Of a DNA stretch of 64,000 nucleotides, positions 53,263-61,926 are shown piece after piece. The position numbers were made by a program, and so were the translations under genes. How positions within the stretch are numbered: position 1 is the stretch's first letter; every line of letters begins with the position of its first letter. Location: NCBI GenBank assembly GCA_018266215.1, contig JAFEAV010000006.1, positions 62,001 through 126,000 on the forward strand, read 5' to 3'. Origin of the DNA: Cyanobacteria bacterium SZAS LIN-3. GTDB lineage: Bacteria; Cyanobacteriota; Vampirovibrionia; Obscuribacterales; Obscuribacteraceae. The notes below the pieces were generated by a model. The model saw only the letters and a list, made by a program, of their open reading frames with translations. It did no database searches and was not told the origin of the DNA.

Positions 53263-53760
53263 ATGAGAGTTCTAATTGCCATCGATGATTCGCTGTTTTC
53301 CGAAGCCGCCGTCGACTCCGTCATCAAGGGCCGCTGGCCCGAGCAGTGCGAATTTAAAATCATATCCGTAGTCGAACCTATCATCTCCGACTGGAGCAAG
53401 GACAAAAACTACAATCCCAGTTGCGTTCTGGCTACAGAGCAGCATGTCTGCGATGCCAGACAGCAGATGGTGGACGACTATGCCGAAAAAATGAAAAAAG
53501 AGATGAAAATCGAAAACGTCACCACAGAAGTATTGCTCAACTACCCGGTCGAGACCATACTGGAAACAGTAACTAAGTGGAATGCGGACCTGCTGGTAGT
53601 AGGATCGCACGGTAGAAAAGGTATCTCCAGATTTTTCCTGGGTAGCGTGGCGGAACAGCTGGCAAGGCGGTGTCCTTGCAGCATCGAGATAGTCAAAATA
53701 GAATCGGTCGAACTGAGTGGAGCCGAAAAATTTACGGCCAGCGAAGGAGTACAGCGATGA
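53263..53760 (+). CDS. Universal stress protein (UspA family)
   Basis: 165 residues from ATG 53263, with AAAGGA 6 nt upstream. The UspA fold is clear: MRVLIAIDDSLFSEAAVDSVI and the ATP site GSHGRKGISRFFLGSVAEQLARRCPCSIEIV (G-x2-G-x9-G-S intact). It is divergent from ftsH. Its stop overlaps the next USP start by 4 bp (ATGA). It probably binds ATP and helps survival under stress. Confidence 0.93.
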   Translation: MRVLIAIDDSLFSEAAVDSVIKGRWPEQCEFKIISVVEPIISDWSKDKNYNPSCVLATEQHVCDARQQMVDDYAEKMKKEMKIENVTTEVLLNYPVETILETVTKWNADLLVVGSHGRKGISRFFLGSVAEQLARRCPCSIEIVKIESVELSGAEKFTASEGVQR

Positions 53761-54218
53761 AAGTATTACTTGCGATTGATGACAATGTTTGCTCACAATC
53801 GGTTATCCGGGCGGCGGCACAGGAGCAATGGCCGGAAGGCACCGAAATACGTCTCTTAACGGTAATCGAAGACCTGAACAAACTTTACGGCGATAGCGCA
53901 AGTCCTCGCAGCGAAGAGGACACTGCAGAAGGTGATCGTCGAGTGGAACACGCCGCGGCCCTGTGCCAGAAGGCGCTGCAACGTATCAAAAAAAACAGGG
54001 AAGGCCTGGAAATCAGCTACGAAGTAAAAACCGGAACACCCGCAGCCGCCATTGTCGAATCAGCTAAAAACTGGCAGGCGGACAAAATAATGATTGGTGC
54101 TCACGGCCGCAGCGTCTGTCCGCACAATTTTGTCGGCAGCGTATCGCGCTCAGTAAAAGATCAATTCGGCGATCGAGTAGAAGTCGTTGCCGGTGAACCG
54201 TCCAGCTTCCTGGGCTGA
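53757..54218 (+). CDS. Universal stress protein (UspA family), second of a tandem pair
   Basis: 153 residues; the ATG overlaps the previous USP stop by 4 bp (ATGA), and AAGGAG lies upstream. Paralogue of 53263: MKVLLAIDDNVCSQSVIRAAAQEQWPEG, ending with the ATP-binding box GAHGRSVCPHNFVGSVSRSV. The two are probably translated as a coupled pair and may heterodimerise. Confidence 0.92.
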   Translation: MKVLLAIDDNVCSQSVIRAAAQEQWPEGTEIRLLTVIEDLNKLYGDSASPRSEEDTAEGDRRVEHAAALCQKALQRIKKNREGLEISYEVKTGTPAAAIVESAKNWQADKIMIGAHGRSVCPHNFVGSVSRSVKDQFGDRVEVVAGEPSSFLG

Positions 54219-54247
54219 CATCACCGACTGAAAGAGAGGGGCGGACA

Positions 54248-54775
54248 ATGAAGACAATCGACAGAGCCAAGGCCACCCCGGCCATCGAGCATGCAGGCAC
54301 AAGGCTGGTTGAAAACAGAAAAACATCAGACCAGACAAAGAGCCAGGCAGGAGAAGCAATCTGCACCGCCTGCGGCGCCATCAACTCGCACAAGTTCTGG
54401 TTTTGCAATCAGAAGAAACATGCTGAACTGAGCAAGGATCCGCTGACCCGCTATGCGGTCTGCCCCGGCTGCCAGAGAGTTGCGGATAAGCACTACGAAG
54501 GTGAGCTGATCCTTGAAAGCGCCGATCTGCTGAAGGCCAAAGACGTGGTCTATGCAACCCTGTATCACACTCTGTCAAAGGCCTACATGCATAATCCGCT
54601 CTCTCAGGTGGCGGTAGTTGATGATGACGGCGACAAAATGCGCATCATGACCACAACCTGCACCCTGGCCGAGCGACTGGGCAAAGCTATGCATCGAGCC
54701 TTCAAAGGAAAATTGAAGATCAAGCCATCAACTGGAGTAGGCAAAAAATTTGTCCGCGTAGAGTGGACAAAATAG
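54248..54775 (+). CDS. Zinc-ribbon protein (BCAM0308-like)
   Basis: 175 residues; AGAGGGG precedes ATG 54248. CTACGAINSHKFW near residue 40 and CPGCQRVADKHYEGEL near residue 75 form a paired CxxC zinc ribbon. The C-terminal ~90 residues have a mixed alpha/beta region with IMTTTCTLAERLGKAMHRAFKGKLKI. This layout matches the BCAM0308/NMD3-like family, often found near stress genes. Function is unknown. It directly follows the USP pair and is probably co-transcribed. Confidence 0.8.
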   Translation: MKTIDRAKATPAIEHAGTRLVENRKTSDQTKSQAGEAICTACGAINSHKFWFCNQKKHAELSKDPLTRYAVCPGCQRVADKHYEGELILESADLLKAKDVVYATLYHTLSKAYMHNPLSQVAVVDDDGDKMRIMTTTCTLAERLGKAMHRAFKGKLKIKPSTGVGKKFVRVEWTK

Positions 54776-54785
54776 TGCCCCAGCT

Positions 54786-56066
54786 CTAATCAAGAAGGTC
54801 CTTCAATATCCAGGCAAACATCGGACGGGCTGGCTCATCCGGTGACAGCACATCGGCTATATTGGTTTCAGAGCCCCTGGGTCTCTGCTCCTCAATGAAA
54901 GTGAGATGATCGATGTCATCAAATAGGCGCGCTTTGCGGGCGTTGCTATGGCCGCGGATGGATTGCAGAGCATCGAGACTGTTGAGAGCGGCTCTGGAAA
55001 CAAATTCGTTGGTCAGAAGCAAGCTGCTCGACACCGGACTGATGCCGTCATTGAGCGGATAAACGATAGCGTCACTGCCCGGCTCTTTTGGCAACACATC
55101 GGCAATCAAATAGTTGAGAAAGCGCAGAGCCGCGTGCTCGGCACCCAGGTGCGTAGGCACAGTGGTGCGCAAAAAGGTCAGTGGCGAAACAATAAAAGTG
55201 CGCACCGCCCCGTGCCTCCTGGGCACAAACTGATTGCGCAAGAACCCGGCGTAGACAACAAATTTTGCGTCGCCCGGTTCACGCTCGGCCGCACGCCCAC
55301 GACTAATGGCCGAGTCCAGAGATTGCTGGTAAAACTCGGATGGCATCTGCCCATCAACGTTATCCCAGGCATAGTCACGATTGAGATTGCGATGTCTGGC
55401 AAAGTACAACTTATAGCCGAGGCCTCGGTCAAAACGGAAAAAAGGAGAAAGACGATGTCGCCGGTGAATGCTCGCCTGCATCCAGTCAGAACAAAACAGG
55501 GGTGAGCCGCGGAAAAATGAACCCAGCGTCAAAACTTTGTCGATCGATTTTTCGACAGCCGGATCGTTCATGGCATGGCGAATAATGGCCCCGGACAAAC
55601 TGATGGCAACAACTGTCAAACCACCGGCGGGTGCCAGTTGGCGAAAGGCGATTTTGAACTCATCGGCGATGGTGTCCAGGGAAGCATGGCTGTCATAACG
55701 AGCGAGATAGATCTTGTAATGCTGATGGAAAATCGCATCCCGATTCAGATAGTCGGCCAGTTTTTGCCAGCGAAAACGGGGGTGATATTCTCCCAGCAGA
55801 CCGTGGACAAGCAAAAAGGGTCGCCGACCACCTAAGGCAGTGGTATCAAACTGATAAATCTCCACTCCCTTGGGTAAAGCCTTGAGAGCCGTCCCCGGTA
55901 TCAAGGGGGCCTCGCTGAGCACGGGCGGCAGCGCCTCAGCCGTACAGGCGGGGGCAGAAGAGGCAAGGACAATACAGGCCAGGATGCACGCCAGGGCAGT
56001 GCGCAGTGTTCTCAGAGGATGAAATAATACCGGAGCGAATCTCGGGACGGAAATTGGAGACCTCAA
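54786..56066 (-). CDS. Secreted lipase-like alpha/beta hydrolase
   Basis: 426 residues from TTG 56066. A signal peptide (TALACILACIVLASSAPACTAEA) suggests export, possibly a lipoprotein, although the lipobox is imperfect. The alpha/beta hydrolase core has the oxyanion block FLLVHGLLGE and a nucleophile elbow VVAISLSGAII, where the first Gly of G-x-S-x-G is Ala. Asp and His candidates lie near DGISPVSS and DDIDHLTF. Probable esterase/lipase; substrate unknown. It stands next to the phosphorelay cluster but in the opposite phase. Confidence 0.82.
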   Translation of the reverse strand: MRSPISVPRFAPVLFHPLRTLRTALACILACIVLASSAPACTAEALPPVLSEAPLIPGTALKALPKGVEIYQFDTTALGGRRPFLLVHGLLGEYHPRFRWQKLADYLNRDAIFHQHYKIYLARYDSHASLDTIADEFKIAFRQLAPAGGLTVVAISLSGAIIRHAMNDPAVEKSIDKVLTLGSFFRGSPLFCSDWMQASIHRRHRLSPFFRFDRGLGYKLYFARHRNLNRDYAWDNVDGQMPSEFYQQSLDSAISRGRAAEREPGDAKFVVYAGFLRNQFVPRRHGAVRTFIVSPLTFLRTTVPTHLGAEHAALRFLNYLIADVLPKEPGSDAIVYPLNDGISPVSSSLLLTNEFVSRAALNSLDALQSIRGHSNARKARLFDDIDHLTFIEEQRPRGSETNIADVLSPDEPARPMFAWILKDLLD

Positions 56067-56153
56067 TACTTTTCTAAAATAGTGTTACAGGACTGCAAGC
56101 AGTCTAACACTTTTAGCGCAAGAGCATAGAAAAACCACCCCTGCCAGCTTTGT

Positions 56154-57704
56154 TTAATGGTCGGCGACAGAACAGAGTAGCGACAGTCGCACCGACTCCA
56201 TCGTCTGGGGACGCAGATCAGGGTCCCGCTCAAGCATTTTAGCCACCAGTTGTTCCATCGCCGGGGAAAAGCTTCCCTGGGGACAGACCTCCGACATCGG
56301 CGGAGCCGTCCAGTAGCAATGCTTTTCAAATGTCGCCGCCGGCGTCGCCGCCTTGAATACTTTTTCGCCGGTCAGGGCCTCGTAGAAGACGCAGCCCAGA
56401 GAATAAATGTCCGAGCGTGCGTCCAGTAAGCCACCAAAGCACTGCTCCGGAGACATATAACAGGGAGTGCCGCTGACATAAAATCTATCGGTGGATTGTG
56501 ACTGTGACTGTAACTCCGCCGGGGTCTCCTGCGATACCATCTGTGCCAGACCAAAATCAACAACCTTGACGCTTTCTTTGGGCTGCGTGCCGATGACAAG
56601 GATATTGGTGGGCTTGATGTCACAATGGACTATCCCCTTATCGTGGGCTTCCTCCAGGCCCATGCACAGTTCGGAGCCGAGGTCGACAAGACGCTCTTCG
56701 GACAGATTACGCTCAGCTTCCAACAGGTCTCCCAGACTGCGACCATTGACAAACTCCATCACCATAAAAGGCTCGTTATTGGAGCTGATGCCAAAGTCAT
56801 AGACTTCAACAATATTTTTGTGATGCAAATTAGCGACGGCCATAGCCTCACGCTGAAAGTTCCGCACTGCCAATCGGCTCTCGGACAATTCAGGTCGAAT
56901 TAGCTTAACAGCCACATCCCGGTCCATGTAAATGTGCCTGGCCTTGAAGACCGCACCGATTCCCCCCGAGCCGAGCATTTCTCCCAGCTCATACTTATCG
57001 GCGAAAATGGTCTGTTTGTCTCTTTCGCGAATGAAATTTCTCAGCCAGTCACCGGAATCGGAAGCTACGGCGCCGCCTTGCGTTTGCACGACCGTGGCAT
57101 TATCAGGGCCAGCTGCGTCGGCGATAAACTTATTGATGATACTGCCCATAATGCGTGCCAGCTTTTCTGTGTTGGCATCAAGTCCGAGGGCAATTTTCTC
57201 GTTGGCCACACCGGCTCTGATCATCTCCAGAATTTTGCGTTCAGAGTCCGTGAGATCTACTGCGCCTTCTTCGCCGACATTACGACTGTTGCGCAGAACG
57301 ATCTCAGCAATTGAAGGATCCAGCCAGATCTCCCCCCTGGTCACGGCGGCAATCGCCGCGGCAACTTGCTCTATCGCCGTATCTTTGACGCAATAGCCCT
57401 CAGCACCGGCCCCGAGAGCAGCCATGACATCAGCGGGCTCGGTGTGAGCGGTAAACATCACCACCCGGGTATGGGGCAACTCTCGCTTGACGCGCCAGGT
57501 AGCCTCTATGCCGTCAATCCCAGGCAGGCCCACATCCATGAGTATGACCGCCGGTTGCAAGCGCAGCGCTTCCCGGACCGCCATATCACCGTCCTCCGCC
57601 TCACCCACGATCCGGCAGCAGTTCAGCCGCTCGAGCGCCACCCTGAGACCAAATCTCAGAAGTTTATGGTCCTCAACAATCAGTACCGAAGGGGAATCAG
57701 CCAT
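56154..57704 (-). CDS. NarL-type response regulator fused to a eukaryote-like Ser/Thr kinase
   Basis: 516 residues; AGG precedes ATG 57704. Domain order: receiver (1-125) with phospho-acceptor D57 (LMDVGLPGIDG) and switch Lys107; LuxR-like HTH (about 151-195; LTDSERKILEMIRAGVANEKIALGLDANTEKL), partly degenerate in the recognition helix; Ser/Thr kinase (about 238-510) with glycine loop GSGGIG, K267, catalytic HCD at 360-362 (HCDIKPTN, Cys in place of Arg) and DFG at 383-385. No transmembrane helix, so it is soluble. Phosphorylation of D57 probably controls the kinase. It is last in the left phosphorelay arm, 8 bp after 57713. Confidence 0.92.
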   Translation of the reverse strand: MADSPSVLIVEDHKLLRFGLRVALERLNCCRIVGEAEDGDMAVREALRLQPAVILMDVGLPGIDGIEATWRVKRELPHTRVVMFTAHTEPADVMAALGAGAEGYCVKDTAIEQVAAAIAAVTRGEIWLDPSIAEIVLRNSRNVGEEGAVDLTDSERKILEMIRAGVANEKIALGLDANTEKLARIMGSIINKFIADAAGPDNATVVQTQGGAVASDSGDWLRNFIRERDKQTIFADKYELGEMLGSGGIGAVFKARHIYMDRDVAVKLIRPELSESRLAVRNFQREAMAVANLHHKNIVEVYDFGISSNNEPFMVMEFVNGRSLGDLLEAERNLSEERLVDLGSELCMGLEEAHDKGIVHCDIKPTNILVIGTQPKESVKVVDFGLAQMVSQETPAELQSQSQSTDRFYVSGTPCYMSPEQCFGGLLDARSDIYSLGCVFYEALTGEKVFKAATPAATFEKHCYWTAPPMSEVCPQGSFSPAMEQLVAKMLERDPDLRPQTMESVRLSLLCSVADH

Positions 57705-57712
57705 CCAAATGC

Positions 57713-58804
57713 CTACGCAGCAGGAATGGTCACGGTGAATCGTGTCCCATTCCCTTCTTCACTAAAGCACATAATTTTACCGCGGTGGGCATCAATCAAT
57801 TTCTTGCACAGATATAAACCCAGGCCTGTGCCGGGCGTGTATTTCTTGCCGATTCGCCCCTGTGAAAATCGCTCAAACAAACGCTGTTGCTCGTCCAGGG
57901 GAATCCCAGGACCGGTATCCTCGATTGCCATCGCGACACAGCCGTTGGTGCCCTGCACCGAAAGGCTTATCTGCCCGCCGTTGGGAGTAAATTTGAGGGC
58001 ATTGTCCAGCAAATTTTGCACCACCCTGCGCATAGCGCTGTGGTCAGCCAATACATCACGCACCACCGGAGCAAAATCGGTGCGCACAAGTATGTCGCGA
58101 TTGGCGGCGATGGGGGCTATTTCTTTTATGCAGCTTTCGATGATTTTAAGGATATTCGTGTGCTCGAGTCTTACGGCATACACATCTTTTTCAAACTTGT
58201 ATACTTCGATCAGATTCTGAATCATCGAGAGCAAGAGCTTATTGTTATCGCGCAGCTGCAACAATAAATTGACATGGTCCTCCGGAATCTTACCGAGCGC
58301 ACTAGCTGCCATAAGCTCCAGTATGCGGTTGGCTCCAATCAAAGGATTTTTCAAATCATGGGTGAGGGTGGCCATAAATTCTTCGTGCTGCTCGAGGAGC
58401 AATAGACGGCGGGAATTCTCTTCAAAACCTTTGCGATCACAGGCATAGCGAATGGCCCGCGGCAGCATGTACTCGGTCAATTCCTGCTTGAGAATATAAT
58501 CCTGAGCTCCGGCCTGAACCGCCTGCACCGATACGCCCTCGTCCGAGAGCCCGGTCAAAACTACAATCGGCACCTGCGGCAGTTTTTCGTAAATGCAGTT
58601 AAAACTCTCAAGCCCGTTGCCGTCCGGCAGGGACAAGTCCAGAAGCACTAGATCAAATTTACGCCGGTCGATTATTTCAATAGCTTCCTCAAGGCTGGCC
58701 GCATGAGTAAGAATGTAGCGGTCTTTGGTGAGCAGCTCTCGAACATAACGAGCGTCGGCCGGACTGTCCTCGATCAACAATATTTCAACTGTCTTAGCAG
58801 TCAT
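57713..58804 (-). CDS. Receiver-histidine kinase hybrid (left arm)
   Basis: 363 residues. N-terminal receiver with D-containing box VLLDLSLPDGNG, then HisKA with phospho-acceptor His in FMATLTHDLKNPLIGANRILELM, then HATPase (NLLDNALKFTPNGG, DTGPGIP, GTGLGLYLCKKLI). No membrane segment; the protein is cytoplasmic. Start overlaps the stop of the Rcp1-like gene at 58801 by 4 bp. It pairs in structure with 62401 of the right arm, which has an added PAS domain. Confidence 0.93.
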   Translation of the reverse strand: MTAKTVEILLIEDSPADARYVRELLTKDRYILTHAASLEEAIEIIDRRKFDLVLLDLSLPDGNGLESFNCIYEKLPQVPIVVLTGLSDEGVSVQAVQAGAQDYILKQELTEYMLPRAIRYACDRKGFEENSRRLLLLEQHEEFMATLTHDLKNPLIGANRILELMAASALGKIPEDHVNLLLQLRDNNKLLLSMIQNLIEVYKFEKDVYAVRLEHTNILKIIESCIKEIAPIAANRDILVRTDFAPVVRDVLADHSAMRRVVQNLLDNALKFTPNGGQISLSVQGTNGCVAMAIEDTGPGIPLDEQQRLFERFSQGRIGKKYTPGTGLGLYLCKKLIDAHRGKIMCFSEEGNGTRFTVTIPAA

Positions 58805-59235
58805 TTTTTCGATGGGTACCTCACGTTATGAAACCAGAATTGATCGAGCGACTTGATGATTGATGAGAATTGCTCCAGGTCCATTGGTTTTGGGATATAG
58901 CAACTGGCCTGCAGTTTGTAGCTTTTAACGATGTCCTCCTCCGATTGAGAGGTTGTTAAAATCAAAACCGGTATCGAATTGAGATCAGCACTGGCCTTCA
59001 TCTCAGCCAGAACTTCGCGACCGTCTTTCTTGGGCAGATTCAGATCGAGCAAAACCACATCCGGGCGCCTGGCGTGACGATAGGTGCCACTGCGACACAG
59101 ATAATGCATAGCTTCTTCGCCATCGCGCACCACATGCACATCGACCGCCACTCTTTCGTCTTTGAAGACCTCAAGAATCAACCTGGCATCGGCCTGGCTG
59201 TCTTCAACCAGTAATAGCTGGATCCTACCTGTCAT
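58801..59235 (-). CDS. Rcp1-like single-domain response regulator (left arm)
   Basis: 144 residues from ATG 59235, preceded by AGG at 8 nt; the frame is open to 59412. Receiver only: LLLVEDSQADARLI, D in [31 protein letters not shown] and CYIPKPMD. This is the Rcp1 subfamily, partners of cyanobacterial phytochromes. It overlaps the sensor kinase stop (59225) and the next gene start, so the arm is one tight operon. Paralogue of 61927. Confidence 0.94.
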   Translation of the reverse strand: MTGRIQLLLVEDSQADARLILEVFKDERVAVDVHVVRDGEEAMHYLCRSGTYRHARRPDVVLLDLNLPKKDGREVLAEMKASADLNSIPVLILTTSQSEEDIVKSYKLQASCYIPKPMDLEQFSSIIKSLDQFWFHNVRYPSKK

Positions 59236-60259
59236 CGCCACTACCTGCAGTATCATGCTTGGGCAAGGTAAAGAGAAATGAGGCGCCCTGCCCGGGGGTC
59301 GATTCCACCCAGATGCGGCCGCCATGGCGCTCGATAATTTTCTTGCAGACGGCAAGACCAATGCCGCTTCCGGTATAGAGGTCTCTGGTATGCAGCCTCT
59401 GGAAAATGACAAAAATCCGCTCAGCGTATTTCAAGTCCAGGCCGATACCGTTGTCACGCACTTCAAACAGCCAGAACTTGCCGTCATCCCGGGAAGAGAT
59501 GTCTATCTGCGGCGTGGCCTCCGATTTAAACTTGACGGCATTGGCGATTAAGTTTTGAAAGACTTGCACCAGTTGACGCGCGTCACCTTTTACTGTGGGC
59601 ATCGGCCCACAATTGATGAAAGCTTTGCTCTCAGCCAAGGCTACTTTTAAATTAGCCAGGGCGTCTTCGACCACCTGCTTACAGTCAGTGGCGGCAAATT
59701 CCTGCCCCTTGGTCTGCACGCGACTGTACATAAGCAAGTCGTCGATCAATCCCTGCATGCGCTTGGAAGCGTCGACCGTAAACTCCAGAAATTCATCGGC
59801 GCTTTCGTCCAGCACTTTACCGGAATAGCGTTTGGCAATCAGTTGCGTATAGTTTGAAATGACACGCAGCGGCTCCTGCAAGTCATGGGAACAGACATAG
59901 GCAAATTGCTGCAGGTCCTCGTTAGATCGTTGCAGCTCTAGCAGTTTCTCCTGCAACAGAGCCTCGCCCAGTCGCCGCGCGGAGATATCGACAATGGAAG
60001 CGAGCACGAAGCGCTCACCGCCGGTAATGAGCGGATTGAGACCAATTTCCACAGGCAGCTTTGTGCCGTCCTTGCGCTGGCCATAGAGATCTCGGCCACT
60101 ACCCATCGCTCTTGTTTTAGGATTGGCGAAAAAACCGGCGCGATGCTCCACATGTTTGGCGCGGGTTGCCGCCGGCACCAGAATGTCGATCGATTGACCG
60201 AGCAATTCTTCCCGGGTATAACCGAAGAGATGTTCCAAGGGCAATCTTGCCGGCCTCAT
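59225..60259 (-). CDS. PAS-histidine kinase (left arm), 5' part frameshifted
   Basis: 344 residues from ATG 60259 in this frame. The segment EHLFGYTREELLGQSIDILVPAATRAKHV is the second half of a PAS domain and RDLYGQRKDGTKLPVEIGLNPL its end. Then comes HisKA (LQQFAYVCSHDLQEPLRVISNYTQLI, with phospho-His) and HATPase (NLIANAVKF, DNGIGL, GIGLAVCKKII). The first half of the PAS domain is in another frame (60235-60353). No ribosome site is seen at 60259, so this gene may be damaged or expressed by reinitiation. It pairs with the Rcp1-like gene at 58801 and mirrors 60826. Confidence 0.85.
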   Translation of the reverse strand: MRPARLPLEHLFGYTREELLGQSIDILVPAATRAKHVEHRAGFFANPKTRAMGSGRDLYGQRKDGTKLPVEIGLNPLITGGERFVLASIVDISARRLGEALLQEKLLELQRSNEDLQQFAYVCSHDLQEPLRVISNYTQLIAKRYSGKVLDESADEFLEFTVDASKRMQGLIDDLLMYSRVQTKGQEFAATDCKQVVEDALANLKVALAESKAFINCGPMPTVKGDARQLVQVFQNLIANAVKFKSEATPQIDISSRDDGKFWLFEVRDNGIGLDLKYAERIFVIFQRLHTRDLYTGSGIGLAVCKKIIERHGGRIWVESTPGQGASFLFTLPKHDTAGSGDDR

Positions 60260-60353
60260 CGACCATAATCATGCCGCTGGGAGCGGCCTCAATGACAAGG
60301 CGCAGTCCTTCTTCGGTAAGTTGATGAATGCCCGTGGGGCCTTTATCGGTCAT
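60235..60353 (-). pseudogene. N-terminal PAS fragment separated by a frameshift from 59225
   Basis: From ATG 60353 the frame reads MTDKGPTGIHQLTEEGLRLVIEAAPSGMIMVDEAGKIAL, clearly the start of a PAS domain whose continuation (LFGYTREELLG) is in the frame of 59225-60259. In PAS proteins of this type about 14 more nucleotides are expected between the Lys-Ile and Glu-His parts (around 60234-60246). A small deletion, or an assembly error, would explain it. Confidence 0.7.
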
Positions 60354-60825
60354 GTAGCACCGTGACACTTAAAACAACGTAGCCGCTTAAGCTTTTACTT
60401 TTTGAAGTTCCCGGGGCTACCTGAAGCAAGCTGCCTTTTGCAGTACATTGAGCAGCTGCAACTTACTACCCGACCGACTGTAAGACAGATTCGGAATTTC
60501 CACAATTCTGTGTATATCACAGTGAGATTGCACACGTCTATAGGTCCGTGATCACATTGATCTGGCCATTATCTATCACATCCCTATTTACTAGAAACCG
60601 GGAAAGACAATGGCAGTCAATATTTTCGGCTCTACCAATAAATGACCAAACCAAGGCAAGAAAATATTATTTTTCACCCCAAGAAAAGGTAATAGTGAAC
60701 AACAAACTCAAGTTCCCCCATTTAGGGGATAGACCAGCCAAAAGAATACTGTAAGGATTGGAAGAATACCCGCGGTTGACCGTGTTTAAAGACCGATCAC
60801 CTGACCGGCTGTCGGCAGAGGCGCA
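60354..60825. other. Divergent control region between the two phosphorelay arms
   Basis: About 470 bp without a convincing gene; a 68-codon frame at 60548-60754 has no homology signal. The region should hold the promoters of both arms. A 15-bp inverted repeat CTGTG-TATAT-CACAG lies at 60508-60522, and CCCC/GGGG halves occur near 60715-60729. Confidence 0.6.
60508..60522. promoter_or_regulatory. Inverted repeat in the divergent phosphorelay promoter region
   Basis: CTGTG (60508-60512) and CACAG (60518-60522) flank TATAT. The TGTG-N5-CACA core is reminiscent of, but one base shorter than, a CRP-type site. It is about 155 bp from the left-arm start at 60353 and about 305 bp from ATG 60826. Confidence 0.35.
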
Positions 60826-61917
60826 ATGCAGACCCTAATTGAATTGGAAAAAGCCGAACAGGAGTCCATTTTTCTTTCGATATTCGACAGCATATCCGAT
60901 GGTGTGATTGTTTGCATTGAAGGACGCGAGCGTCTTTTGATGAACTCAGCGGCACAGAGAATCATCGGGCTGAAAGAAATAAATAAGCCGATGAGCGAAT
61001 GGTCTACCGTGACCGGCTGTTACTACGAACCGGATGGCGCGCTGATTCCCTGGGAAGATCTACCCCTTCCACGGGCACTGCGCGGCGAAAGCATCGATGA
61101 TTACGAAATCCTATTGAACAACAAAAATCTCGACCAGCCGGTATGGGTAAGCATCAGCGGCAGGCCGCTCACAGGTGGCGCAAAGGGCGGCGTGATCATC
61201 ATCCGAGACATAACGGCAAAGAAGAAAATTGACCAGGAAACGCTGCGCTCCAACCTGGAATTGCAGCAATTTGCCTATGTGGCAGCCCACGACCTGCAGG
61301 AGCCCTTGCGCACAGTTGTAAGCTATCTAGATCTGATTGAGCAGCGCTGTCCGGACCAACTGGACGACAAGGGCACCAAGTATTTGACCAGCGCCGTTAA
61401 GGGCGCCAGGCGAATGCAATTACTAATAAGTGATCTTCTCAGATATTCGCGGGTCAGCGCCCGCAAGGGCGAAATGGAAGAGGTCGACATGGAGCGCCAG
61501 GTCAGGGGCGTTATGAAAGACTTTCACCAGCTCATGCAAGATACGGAAGCGACAATCGAATTCAGCGCTCTGCCTACGATAAAAGCCGACCGCTCCCTTC
61601 TCACCCATCTATTTCAAAACCTGATCGGCAATGCCCTGAAATACCACGGCCCCGCTCCGCTCAAAATCACAATCTCGGCAACTAAAGAAGGTTCCGGCTA
61701 TAAATTTATGGTGGCGGATAACGGCATCGGATTTGAGATGGAGTACGCCGAACGCATATTCCTGATGTTTCAGCGTCTACACGGTCGCGATGAATATCCA
61801 GGGACAGGCATTGGATTAGCCCTCTGCAAAAGAATAGTCGATCATCACAACGGCCGAATCTGGGCCGTCTCGGCACCGGGTAAAGGCTCAACTTTCTACT
61901 TCACTATCAACACTTAG
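60826..61917 (+). CDS. PAS-histidine kinase (right arm)
   Basis: 363 residues, soluble. PAS domain at about 15-130 (FLSIFDSISDGVIVCIEGRERLLMNSAAQRIIG), HisKA (LQQFAYVAAHDLQEPLRTVVSYLDLI, phospho-His) and HATPase (NLIGNALKYHG, DNGIGFEMEYAERIF, GIGLALCKRIV). The LQQFAYVxxHDLQEPLR block equals that of the left-arm kinase 59225. Next is the Rcp1-like gene 10 bp later, with TTG start. Paired function with it is expected. Confidence 0.95.
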   Translation: MQTLIELEKAEQESIFLSIFDSISDGVIVCIEGRERLLMNSAAQRIIGLKEINKPMSEWSTVTGCYYEPDGALIPWEDLPLPRALRGESIDDYEILLNNKNLDQPVWVSISGRPLTGGAKGGVIIIRDITAKKKIDQETLRSNLELQQFAYVAAHDLQEPLRTVVSYLDLIEQRCPDQLDDKGTKYLTSAVKGARRMQLLISDLLRYSRVSARKGEMEEVDMERQVRGVMKDFHQLMQDTEATIEFSALPTIKADRSLLTHLFQNLIGNALKYHGPAPLKITISATKEGSGYKFMVADNGIGFEMEYAERIFLMFQRLHGRDEYPGTGIGLALCKRIVDHHNGRIWAVSAPGKGSTFYFTINT

Positions 61918-61926
61918 GAGATTATC

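Noticed and set aside
60548-60754. 68-codon frame in the divergent phosphorelay control region
   Set aside because: No ribosome site, composition unlike local genes, no recognisable features.
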